Positions 24,469 to 32,186 of a stretch of 35,962 bases of DNA are shown piece by piece. A program made the translations under genes and the position numbers. How positions within the stretch are numbered: the first letter of the stretch is position 1; every line of letters begins with the position of its first letter. The DNA lies in contig DASQKY010000038.1 in the NCBI GenBank assembly GCA_035630295.1, positions 1-35,962 of the forward strand, read 5' to 3'. The notes beneath the pieces are model-generated. The model saw nothing but the letters and a program-made list of their open reading frames with translations, was not told the DNA's origin and did not search any database. The stretch comes from Acidimicrobiales bacterium. GTDB lineage: Bacteria; Actinomycetota; Acidimicrobiia; Acidimicrobiales; Iamiaceae.

Positions 24469-25908
24469 TCAGGTGCCGACGATGGTCGAGTCGGCCCGCT
24501 CGTGGGGGCCGGGGACGTCGGCCGCCTCCAGGGTGGTGAGCTGGGCGTCGGTGGGGGACTCGACGGCCACCACCCGGGTGGCGTGGCGGGCCACGCTGGC
24601 CTCGAACAGGTTGCGGGCCACCCGCCCGTTCCCGAAGCCCTTGTCGCGGGTCTGGGCCTCGAACCAGGCCCGCACCGCGGCGGCCGCCCCCTCGTCGCAG
24701 CGGTAGCCGTTGGCCTCGCCCATGGAGGCGAAGATGGCCACCAGCTCGTCGGTGCCGTAGTCCTCGAAGACGATGGTCTTGGGGAAGCGGGAGCGCAGGC
24801 CGGGGTTGCTGCCGATGAAGTCGCCCATCTCGTCGGGGTAGCCGGCCACGACCACCACCAGCCGGTCCCGCCGGTCCTCGATCAGCTTCACCAGGGTGTC
24901 GATGGCCTCCCGGCCGAAGTCGTTGCCGCCCCCCCGCACCAGGGCGTAGGCCTCGTCGACCAGGAGGACGCCCTGGTCGGCCCGGTCGAAGGCCTCCACC
25001 ACCTTGGTCGCGGTCTGGCCCACGAAGCCGGCGACCAGGCCGCTGCGGTCGGTCTCGACCAGGTGGCCCCGCTCGACCACCCCCAGGGTGCGGTAGATCT
25101 GGGCCAGGAGGCGGGCCACGGTGGTCTTGCCGGTGCCCGGGTTGCCGGCGAAGACCAGGTGGCGGCTCTGGTCGACCACCGGCAGGTCGCGCTCCCGGCG
25201 CAGGTTCTGGACCCGGATCAGGTTGGTGACCAGCTTGACCTCGGCCTTCACGCCCTCCAGGCCGACCAGGGCGTCGAGCTCGTCCATCAGCTCGTCCAGG
25301 GGCCGGGGCGGGGGGAGGGGCTCCTGGCCGGGGGCGTCGTCGCCGGTGCCGCCCCCGGCCAGGGTGGCCGGGTCGGGCACGCCGGGCCCGGCCTGGGCCC
25401 CGGGAGCGGGAGCGGGGGGGAGGCCGGCCCGGGCCATGACGGCCCGGAAGCGCTCGATGGCCCGCACCTCGGCCTCGGTGGTGTACGGGTCGATGGCCGC
25501 CACCGCGAAGGCGATGGCGACGGCCCGGTCGTGGTAGGTGCGGGCGTGCCCGGTGCCGTGGCGGTGGTCGTAGCGGGCCAGCAGGTCGAGCAGGGGGGAC
25601 GGCTGGTCGAGGAAGGTGGCGGCCCCGGCGACGGTGCCCGCGGCCCGCAGGTCGGCGGGGGTGGCCCGGGTCAGGTCCCCGCCCAGGCGGGGAGCGAAGA
25701 GCACCAGCAGCGACCACAGCTCGGCGTCGGTGGCGATGCCGTCGCAGTCGACCAGGGCGGCGGTGATGGCGTAGGCCTCGCGGGTCACGTCACCGGCCAG
25801 GGCGGTGCGGTCGATGCCGGTGACCGTGCCGGCCAGGGCCTGCACGATCGGGGTGAGCGAGGTCTCGAAGGCGGTGACCGCGGCCTCCAGCCCGGGATCG
25901 GCGATCAC
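24469..25908 (-). CDS. SpoVK/CbxX-type AAA+ ATPase with helical N-terminal domain
   Basis: The 479-residue protein starts at GTG 25908, overlapping the GNAT stop (GTGA). The AAA+ module (about 205-470) has Walker A Gly255-Thr262 (GNPGTGKT), Walker B Asp318-Glu319 (VLLVDEAYAL), the SNPGLRSRFP segment and a sensor-2/arginine region (GNGRVARNLFE). The phrase TDRSGLVAGFVGQTA is typical of the CbxX/SpoVK family, which also includes EccA of type VII secretion. The N-terminal 165 residues are helical, with two TerB-like segments (REAYAITAALVDCDG and AVAIAFAVAAID); a Pro/Gly-rich linker follows. No Rubisco or ESX genes are near, so neither CbbX nor EccA is a good name. It is probably a cytoplasmic remodelling ATPase for the adjoining VWA/substrate-binding proteins. 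Confidence 0.9.
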   Translation of the reverse strand: MIADPGLEAAVTAFETSLTPIVQALAGTVTGIDRTALAGDVTREAYAITAALVDCDGIATDAELWSLLVLFAPRLGGDLTRATPADLRAAGTVAGAATFLDQPSPLLDLLARYDHRHGTGHARTYHDRAVAIAFAVAAIDPYTTEAEVRAIERFRAVMARAGLPPAPAPGAQAGPGVPDPATLAGGGTGDDAPGQEPLPPPRPLDELMDELDALVGLEGVKAEVKLVTNLIRVQNLRRERDLPVVDQSRHLVFAGNPGTGKTTVARLLAQIYRTLGVVERGHLVETDRSGLVAGFVGQTATKVVEAFDRADQGVLLVDEAYALVRGGGNDFGREAIDTLVKLIEDRRDRLVVVVAGYPDEMGDFIGSNPGLRSRFPKTIVFEDYGTDELVAIFASMGEANGYRCDEGAAAAVRAWFEAQTRDKGFGNGRVARNLFEASVARHATRVVAVESPTDAQLTTLEAADVPGPHERADSTIVGT

Positions 25909-26513
25909 GGCGCCGGGCGGGAGGGGCCCTGGGGGTCGCGCCACATGAGGTCGAGCGGGGGGCAGCCGCCGGGGGCGACGCGGTCGGTGACCCGGAAGCC
26001 GTGGCGTTCGTAGAAGGGCACGTTGGCCGGGTTGGAGGACTCCAGGTAGGCGCCGGTGCCGTCCAGGTCGCAGCGCTCCAGCACCGGGGCCAGGGCCGAG
26101 GAGGCCACGCCCCGGCCCTGGTGGTCGGGGTGGGTGCCCAGCAGGGCCAGGTACCAGTGGTCGCCCTTGGGGTGGGCCCGGTCGGTGGCCCGCAGCAGGC
26201 CGATGCCCCGCCGGGCCCCGGCTCCGCCGGTGAGCCGGAGCATGGGAGGGGCCAGGCGGAAGGCCTCGGCCGCCGTGCCCCGCCACGTGCCCGGCGGGGC
26301 CCACAGGGCGGCCCCGCCCCGGTCGTCGGTGGTGTAGGTGTGCCCGTAGCGGCGCTTGGCCGCCACCTCGGCCGCGAACATGGCCGGGGCCCGGCGGTCC
26401 CAGCGGTCGGCGTCGCCGACGACCCAGCCCCACACGGGATCGGTGGCGAAGGCGGCGGCCAGGGCCGCGCCGAGGTGCTCGATGTCGGCCGTGGTGGCCA
26501 GCCGGGCCTGCAT
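25905..26513 (-). CDS. GNAT family N-acetyltransferase
   Basis: The 202-residue protein from ATG 26513 (MQARLATTADIEHLG) has the GNAT plan: the acetyl-CoA-binding motif A (LALLGTHPDHQGRGVASSAL, with Q-G-R-G-V) and the C-terminal NPANVPFYERHGFRV segment that closes the fold. It acetylates an unknown amine substrate using acetyl-CoA. The frame is open upstream to 26807, but that part lies over the proA start region and is not coding. The stop overlaps the AAA+ GTG by four bases, so it heads the minus-strand set. It diverges from proA across 68 nt. Whether it belongs functionally with the AAA+/VWA genes is open. Confidence 0.88.
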   Translation of the reverse strand: MQARLATTADIEHLGAALAAAFATDPVWGWVVGDADRWDRRAPAMFAAEVAAKRRYGHTYTTDDRGGAALWAPPGTWRGTAAEAFRLAPPMLRLTGGAGARRGIGLLRATDRAHPKGDHWYLALLGTHPDHQGRGVASSALAPVLERCDLDGTGAYLESSNPANVPFYERHGFRVTDRVAPGGCPPLDLMWRDPQGPSRPAP

Positions 26514-26569
26514 GGGTTGCAGTCTGCCGCACCGGTCCGGCCGGCCCGAGGTCCGTTGCCCGGGGTCGG

Positions 26570-26575
26570 TACGCT
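26570..26575 (+). promoter_or_regulatory. Probable -10 element (TACGCT) for proA, leaderless
   Basis: TACGCT ends exactly 6 nt before GTG 26582, the same spacing as for obgE, dgt and pspA. The 68-nt gap must also hold the GNAT promoter; only a poor CAGACT-like box is seen on the minus strand there. Confidence 0.6.
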
Positions 26576-26581
26576 CGGGCC

Positions 26582-27832
26582 GTGACCGCGCCCCCCACCA
26601 TCGCCGCCCTCGGGGCCCGGGCCCGGGCCGCCTCCCGGGTCCTGGGCCGCCTGCCCGCGGCCCGCCGTGACGCCGGGCTCCACGCCGCCGCCGAGCTGCT
26701 GGTGGCCCGCACCGACGACGTGCTGGAGGCCAACGCGGCCGACGTGGCCACCGCCGTCGAGGCCGGCACCGCGCCCACCGTGGTCGACCGGCTCCGCCTG
26801 GACCCACGGCGGGTCGAGGCCATGTCCGGCGGGCTCACCCAGGTGGCCGCCCTGCCCGACCCGGTGGGCGAGGTGCTCGACGGGTGGGTGCGGCCCAACG
26901 GCCTGCGCATCTCCCGGGTGCGGGTGCCGCTCGGGGTGGTGGCCATCATCTACGAGAACCGGCCCAACGTCACCAGCGACGCCGCCGGGCTGTGCCTCAA
27001 GTCGGGCAACGTGGCCTTCCTACGGGGCTCCTCGGCCGCCATCCGGTCCAACGTGGCCATCGCCGGGGTCCTGCGGGAGGCCTACGCCAAGGTGGACCTG
27101 CCGGCCGACGCCCTGGTCCTGGTGGAGGACACCAGCCGGGAGGCGGCGGTGGAGTTCATGCAGCAGCGCGACGCCATCGACTGCCTGATCCCCCGGGGCG
27201 GGCCGTCGCTCATCCGGTCGATCCTGGACAACGCCACCGTCCCCTACGTCATCGACGGCGATGGCAACTGCCACGTCTACGTGGACGCGGCCGCCGACCT
27301 GGACATGGCCCGGGCCATCGTGGTCAACGGCAAGACCCAGCGGCCGTCGGTGTGCAACGCCACCGAGACGGTGCTGGTCCACCAGGACGTGGCCGAGGCC
27401 TTCCTCCCGGCCCTGGCCGCCGAGCTCGACGGCGTCGAGCTGGTGGGCGACGAGCGGGTGCGGGCCCTGGTGCCGGCGGCCGGGGTGGCCGGCGAGGACG
27501 ACTGGGCCCGGGAGTTCCTGGACCTCAAGCTGGCGGTGCGGGTGGTGCCCTCCCTCGACGAGGCCATCGACCACGTCACCCGCTACGGCACCGGCCACTC
27601 CGAGGCCATCGTCACCGGCGACCTGGCCGCCGCCGACCGCTTCACCGCCGAGGTGGACGCGGCGGCCGTCCTGGTCAACGCCTCGACCCGGTTCGTGGAC
27701 GGCGAGGAGTTCGGCTTCGGGGCCGAGATCGGCATCTCCACCCAGAAGCTGCACGCCCGGGGCCCCATGGGCCTCCGGGAGCTGACCACGGCCAAGTACG
27801 TGGTCCGCGGCACCGGCCAGACCCGGGGCTGA
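26582..27832 (+). CDS. proA: Gamma-glutamyl phosphate reductase
   Basis: ProA reduces gamma-glutamyl phosphate to glutamate semialdehyde with NADPH, the step after ProB. The 416-residue length is normal for the stand-alone enzyme. Recognised segments include RVPLGVVAIIYENRPNVTSD, LKSGNVAFLRGSSAA, DAIDCLIPRGG and the catalytic cysteine Cys258 in NGKTQRPSVCNATETVL. GTG 26582 is supported by the -10 box 6 nt upstream. proA has its own promoter because the eight-gene minus-strand block (18052-26513) separates it from proB. The S8-like gene converges on it, with a 25-nt gap that contains a weak GC-rich inverted repeat. Confidence 0.97.
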   Translation: MTAPPTIAALGARARAASRVLGRLPAARRDAGLHAAAELLVARTDDVLEANAADVATAVEAGTAPTVVDRLRLDPRRVEAMSGGLTQVAALPDPVGEVLDGWVRPNGLRISRVRVPLGVVAIIYENRPNVTSDAAGLCLKSGNVAFLRGSSAAIRSNVAIAGVLREAYAKVDLPADALVLVEDTSREAAVEFMQQRDAIDCLIPRGGPSLIRSILDNATVPYVIDGDGNCHVYVDAAADLDMARAIVVNGKTQRPSVCNATETVLVHQDVAEAFLPALAAELDGVELVGDERVRALVPAAGVAGEDDWAREFLDLKLAVRVVPSLDEAIDHVTRYGTGHSEAIVTGDLAAADRFTAEVDAAAVLVNASTRFVDGEEFGFGAEIGISTQKLHARGPMGLRELTTAKYVVRGTGQTRG

Positions 27833-27857
27833 CCGGCGCCGCGGGCCGGCGGCCGCG

Positions 27858-30800
27858 TCAGGGGCCGGTGGCCCGGTTGTAGAGCTCGTCGCTGGCCAGC
27901 AGGTGGGCCAGGAGGGTGACGTCGCGGTGGCCGGCCAGCCACCTCACCCAGTAGGTGCGGCCCGGGCCGTCCACGCCCCGCCCGAAGACCTGCCGGTAGT
28001 AGCCGTCGACCAGCCGGCCCCGAGCCTCGTCGCTGGTCAGCACGGCCCGGGCCACGCTGGCCCGGCTGGTGCCGGCGGCCAGGCGGCCCCGCCAGTGGGT
28101 GCGGGCCCCGCTGTCGACGGCCCGGCCCAGGGCCGCCTGGTAGAGCGCGTCGAGGAAGCCGTCGACGGTGCCACCGGCCCGGTCCCACATCTCGTCGGAA
28201 CCGGCCAGGACGGTGCGGACGTCGGTGACGTCGTGGCCCCGGGCCAGGTAGGAGGCGCACCAGGTGAGCCCGGCCGGGTCGCCGGCCCGGCCCAGGGTGG
28301 TGGAGTAGGCCTGCCGGCACAGCCGGCGCCGGCCCTCCGGGGTGGCCAGCAGGGAGGTGACGGCCCGGCCCCGGGGGGTGCCCCCGGCCAGGCGGGCGGC
28401 CCAGTAGTCGCGCCCGGGCCCGTCCGCCGGCCGGCCCAGGGCCAGCTGGTACAGCACCTCCACGTAGCGGACGTCGGCCGACCGCTCGGCCTCCACGCAG
28501 CTCCCGGCGTGGGTGGCGTCGCACCCCCACTGCGACCAGCTGACGGCGCCCTCGGCGGCCGTGCCGGCCCCCGTGGTCCACACCAGCAGCACGCCGTCGC
28601 GCCGGGGCTGGGCCACCTCCAGGGCGCCGTCGCCGTCCCAGTCGCCCACCGCCGGGGTGCCCACCGTCCAACCGCCGGTGAGCTTGGGCCAACCGGCCGG
28701 GGCGGTGCCCGCGGCGTCGAAGGCCGACAGGGTGAAGGCGCTGTTGCCGGCGATGCTCTCCCGCCGCCCGTCCCCGTCCAGGTCGGCCACGGCCGGGGCC
28801 ACGAAGAAGGCCAGGTCGGCGGTGGCCTGGGGTGAGCCCTGGAGCGGCCGGCGGCTGGCGCCGTCCCACATCGAGAGCTGGTCGTCGGAGGGGAGCTGGC
28901 GGTCGGCCACCAGCAGGTCGATGAGCCGGGACAGGCCGGCGGTGGGCGCGGTCACCTCCAGGGCCTCGCCCCCGGCCAGGTCGCCCACCACCGGCCCGCC
29001 GAAGCCGGCGAAGCTGGCGATCAGGTCGTCGCTGTTGCGGTCGGGGCCGAAGGTGCCGGCGTCCTCCCCGCCCAGCCCGGCCGACCAGAACAGGGGGATG
29101 TCGCGGCCGCCGTCCCCGGTGCCGTACACGCCGTCGCCCTTGCGGTCGAAGGCGTAGACGGGCCCGGCGGAGGAGGCCACCACCACCTCGGGCCCGGCGG
29201 TGGTGGGGTCGACATCGCCGACCACGGCGGGCATGGCCACGCCGTTGCCGATGGTGGGCAGCAGGTTGGTGGCGGCCATGGCCACCTTGGCCGGCCAGCC
29301 CGGCAGGTAGGCCTGGGCGTGGGGGTGGGTGGCCGAGGGGGGCGAGGCGTGGGCGCCGGCGCCGTCCGGGGAGATGACGTAGACCCGGCTGTTGCCGGCC
29401 CGCCCGGCCGCGGCCAGGAGAGCGACGGCGCCGGGCCCGTCACCGATGTTGGGGTCCTCGGCGTACTGCTCCTGGCCGCCCACCACGATCTCCGGTCGCC
29501 CGTCGCCGTCCAGGTCGGCCAGGGCCGGGGTGGCCAGCAGCTCCCCGCCGTCCTCGACGCCGGAGCCGGCCGTGAAGGTGACCCGGTGGGTGGTGGCGTC
29601 GACCGCGGCCACCTTGGCCGGATCCACCACCAGCACCGGGAAGCCGGCGACCGGGGTGCCGTCGTGGTGCCAGGCGTAGACGTGGCGGTCGAGGGCGGCG
29701 GCCACGATCTCCAGGTCGCCGTCGCCGTCCAGGTCGCCCAGGGACGGGGCGGACAGGAAGCCCCGCTTGGTCCGGTTGTGGCGGTCCTGGGCCGTGCGCA
29801 GGTCTCGCGAGTAGGCGGGGTCGACGTTCATGGCCGGCCCGGGCGCGCCGGTGGCGCTGAACACCTGGACCCGGCCGTTGAGGTCGGCCACCACCAGCTC
29901 GTTGTCGTCGTCGCCGTCGAGGTCGGCGATGGCCGGGCCGCCCAGCATGAGCCCGCCCCGCAGGGGCACGACGTCGTCGGCCGCGGCGGTGGCCGAGCCC
30001 GACGGCCACCACGGCGACGGGGCGGTCCGCAGTGGGAAGCCGGCCAGCTCGGTGCCGTCGGGCCGCCAGGCGTGGACGTCGCCGTCGTCGGTGCCCAGCA
30101 CCAGCTCGGTGGTGCCGTCCCCGTCGACGTCGGTGAAGCTGGGGCTGGGCGCCCCGGCGCCCTCGATGCGGGCCGGGTAGCCCTCGACCAGGTCGGGGTC
30201 GTGGTGGACGAAGACCTGCTTCTGCATCTCGCCCTCCAGGCCGTCGCCGGGCCCGCCGTGGGCGGTGACCACCACCCGGAGCCGGACCGAGAAGCGCTCC
30301 TCGTCGGGCCGGTCGCGGTCGTTGGGGTCGACGGGCGGGCCGGTCCCGTCACCGGGCAGGGCGGCGGCCACCGCGGCCAGGTCGAGGGTGGCCAGCGTGC
30401 CGGAGCGGGCCGTGGTCAGCCCCTCCTCCTCGGCCACGGTGGTCCAGGTGTCGGTGCCCGGGTGGGCCGGTCCCTGCACGCCGGGGGCCCACTCCACCCG
30501 GTAGTCGTACGAGGTGGCCCGCTCGGCCGACACCGTGCCGGTCACGGCCACGCTGCCCGAGGTGGGCAGCAGGTCGAACCAGTGGGGCCCGTCGATCATG
30601 GCCTCGGGCGGGATGGCCTCGGCCTCCACGGCCCGCAGCAGCTCGTAGGCGTTGATGCGGCCGTAGCCGTGGATGGCGTCCCAGCCCGGCCGGGTGGGGT
30701 AGCGCACGGTGTCGATCAGGGGGTTGCCGGTGGGCGTGCCGAAGTTGTTGGCCGGGTCCACGGCGTTGGGGGTCGAGAAGTCGATGTCGTCGGCGCTGGC

Positions 30801-32120
30801 CCGGACCAGCTGCATGACCTCGTTGGCGGTCAGCACGTCGCCGGCCTGGGGGCCCCCGAGCCCGGCCAGGGACGGGTGGGGGGTGAGGCCCAGCTCCCGG
30901 GCGTGGCTCTCGACCAGGCCCACCATGCCGGCCGACTGGCCGGTGGCCTCCGAGGAGCAACCGTCGGAGGGCACCGAGACGAAGGTGCGGCCGCCGTAGT
31001 TGGTGCAGCCGTTGAGGGCCAGGTAGCCGTCGACGGGCGCCGGGCCCAGGAGGTCGACGGTCTTCTCGGTGACCGAGTTGACGGCCATGGTCCGCTCCAG
31101 GGAGCCGGGGAGGTTGGGGTGGGTGCCGGCCTCGTCGGCCATGGACGCCACCACCACCACGCCCCTGGCGTAGGCGGCGTCGATGGCGTCCTGGGCCTGG
31201 CGGGGGTTGTTGAGCGCCCCCAGCGCCTCCTGGATGACGTCGGCCCCCTCGTCCAGGGCGTAGAGCACGCCGGCCGCGAAGCGCCCGCCGTCGGCGATGA
31301 AGGAGTCGCTGACCCGGACCGGGAGGTGCATGCAGCGGGGGCAGGAGCCCACCGTCCCGGTGCCGTTGGCCGCGGCCGTGGAGTCGAGGGCCTCGCCGGT
31401 GCCGTGGCCGTAGCTCACGGTGTCGAACGGGTCGTTGTCGCCGTGGAGGAAGTCCCAACCCGAGATGTTGTCGACGTAGCCGTCGCCGTCGTCGTCGACC
31501 CCGTCGCTGAAGGCCGGGGCGAGGATCAGGTCCTGCGGGTCGGCCAGCCCGTTGCCGTTGCGGTCGGTGACGGTGCCGAAGTCGGCGATGGTGAAGACCC
31601 CGTCGCCGTCGCAGTCCCCGTCGGGCTTCGTGCCCACGCACGGCGGGGCCGCCTCGCCCACGTTGACGTGGGTCTTGGTGGCCAGGTCCCGCATGGCGCC
31701 GGCGTCGCGCCACTTGATCCCGGAGTCGAGGACGGCGATGAGCACCTCGGGCGAGCCGGTGGAGCGGCCCCAGGCCAGGTCGACGGCCGCCCCCTTCTGC
31801 CCGCAGTGGTTCTGGGGGGAGCCGTGCAGGGCCGGGCGGGTGTCGCGCCGGGAGGTGCGCCGGTAGTCGTCCCGGTCGTACTCGGCCGGCAGCGACGCCG
31901 GCTCGTCGGCCGGGCCGTAGCGCCAGGCCGTGCAGTTCAGGGGGGAGGCCGCCGCGGCCCGGGGTGGGGGTGGCCCCGGCGCCGGAGCGGCCGGGGCGGG
32001 CGCCATCGCCCCCAGCACGGTCATGGCCACCAGGGGGGCGGCCAGGCGCCGCCGGCCGCGGCGGGCCCGGCGGCGCCCCCCCGGTCCCGGGGCCGGACGT
32101 GGGCGATGGTCGTGCGACAC
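27858..32120 (-). CDS. Secreted subtilase-like protein with FG-GAP repeats and C-terminal DUF4214 repeats
   Basis: The 1420-residue product starts at GTG 32120, with a strong GGGAGG site 5 nt upstream. An Arg-rich signal peptide (about 1-45) precedes an S8 domain with Asp132 (AVLDSGI), His239 (YGHGTGE) and Ser396 (TGQSAGMVG). The oxyanion-hole Asn position reads Asp329 (ASMADEAG for the usual AAGNEG) and the Pro after the Ser motif is missing. Asp-rich calcium-type loops (DRNGNGLADPQD, DGVDDDGDGYVDN) interrupt the domain. Six FG-GAP-like repeats (DLDGDG type) lie near 660, 730, 795, 870, 1113 and 1160, suggesting a beta-propeller. Residues about 1217-1420 hold tandem DUF4214 units (LYQLALGR, LYQAALGR, YYRQVFGR), a domain frequent in exported actinobacterial proteins. 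Function and activity unknown; likely surface-associated. Confidence 0.88.
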   Translation of the reverse strand: MSHDHRPRPAPGPGGRRRARRGRRRLAAPLVAMTVLGAMAPAPAAPAPGPPPPRAAAASPLNCTAWRYGPADEPASLPAEYDRDDYRRTSRRDTRPALHGSPQNHCGQKGAAVDLAWGRSTGSPEVLIAVLDSGIKWRDAGAMRDLATKTHVNVGEAAPPCVGTKPDGDCDGDGVFTIADFGTVTDRNGNGLADPQDLILAPAFSDGVDDDGDGYVDNISGWDFLHGDNDPFDTVSYGHGTGEALDSTAAANGTGTVGSCPRCMHLPVRVSDSFIADGGRFAAGVLYALDEGADVIQEALGALNNPRQAQDAIDAAYARGVVVVASMADEAGTHPNLPGSLERTMAVNSVTEKTVDLLGPAPVDGYLALNGCTNYGGRTFVSVPSDGCSSEATGQSAGMVGLVESHARELGLTPHPSLAGLGGPQAGDVLTANEVMQLVRASADDIDFSTPNAVDPANNFGTPTGNPLIDTVRYPTRPGWDAIHGYGRINAYELLRAVEAEAIPPEAMIDGPHWFDLLPTSGSVAVTGTVSAERATSYDYRVEWAPGVQGPAHPGTDTWTTVAEEEGLTTARSGTLATLDLAAVAAALPGDGTGPPVDPNDRDRPDEERFSVRLRVVVTAHGGPGDGLEGEMQKQVFVHHDPDLVEGYPARIEGAGAPSPSFTDVDGDGTTELVLGTDDGDVHAWRPDGTELAGFPLRTAPSPWWPSGSATAAADDVVPLRGGLMLGGPAIADLDGDDDNELVVADLNGRVQVFSATGAPGPAMNVDPAYSRDLRTAQDRHNRTKRGFLSAPSLGDLDGDGDLEIVAAALDRHVYAWHHDGTPVAGFPVLVVDPAKVAAVDATTHRVTFTAGSGVEDGGELLATPALADLDGDGRPEIVVGGQEQYAEDPNIGDGPGAVALLAAAGRAGNSRVYVISPDGAGAHASPPSATHPHAQAYLPGWPAKVAMAATNLLPTIGNGVAMPAVVGDVDPTTAGPEVVVASSAGPVYAFDRKGDGVYGTGDGGRDIPLFWSAGLGGEDAGTFGPDRNSDDLIASFAGFGGPVVGDLAGGEALEVTAPTAGLSRLIDLLVADRQLPSDDQLSMWDGASRRPLQGSPQATADLAFFVAPAVADLDGDGRRESIAGNSAFTLSAFDAAGTAPAGWPKLTGGWTVGTPAVGDWDGDGALEVAQPRRDGVLLVWTTGAGTAAEGAVSWSQWGCDATHAGSCVEAERSADVRYVEVLYQLALGRPADGPGRDYWAARLAGGTPRGRAVTSLLATPEGRRRLCRQAYSTTLGRAGDPAGLTWCASYLARGHDVTDVRTVLAGSDEMWDRAGGTVDGFLDALYQAALGRAVDSGARTHWRGRLAAGTSRASVARAVLTSDEARGRLVDGYYRQVFGRGVDGPGRTYWVRWLAGHRDVTLLAHLLASDELYNRATGP

Positions 32121-32125
32121 CTTGG

Positions 32126-32171
32126 CCTCCCGCGGCTGCCGCCCGGTCAGGTGGCAGGGGTCACGACGGTA
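32126..32171 (-). promoter_or_regulatory. Promoter -10 (TACCGT) and Shine-Dalgarno of the subtilase-like gene
   Basis: On the minus strand TACCGT (32171-32166) precedes a leader of about 40 nt that ends with GGGAGG (32131-32126), 5 nt before GTG 32120. Unlike most genes here, this one appears to have a real leader with a good ribosome-binding site. It starts within 20 nt of the esterase-like stop. Confidence 0.5.
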
Positions 32172-32186
32172 CTGCGGGACGGCCGC

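Noticed and set aside
24469-25908. Naming the AAA+ protein CbbX (Rubisco activase) or EccA (type VII secretion)
   Set aside because: No Rubisco, ESX or Ecc genes are in the window and the N-terminal half does not look like TPR repeats.
25909-26949. N-terminal extension of the AAA+ frame, and GNAT frame open to 26807
   Set aside because: They cross another gene or the proA start and have non-coding composition. The GTGA overlap at 25908 and ATG 26513 give compact, family-like proteins.
27833-27857. Terminator between proA and the subtilase-like gene
   Set aside because: Only 5-bp arms (27840-27844 and 27853-27857) around an 8-nt loop; too weak to call.
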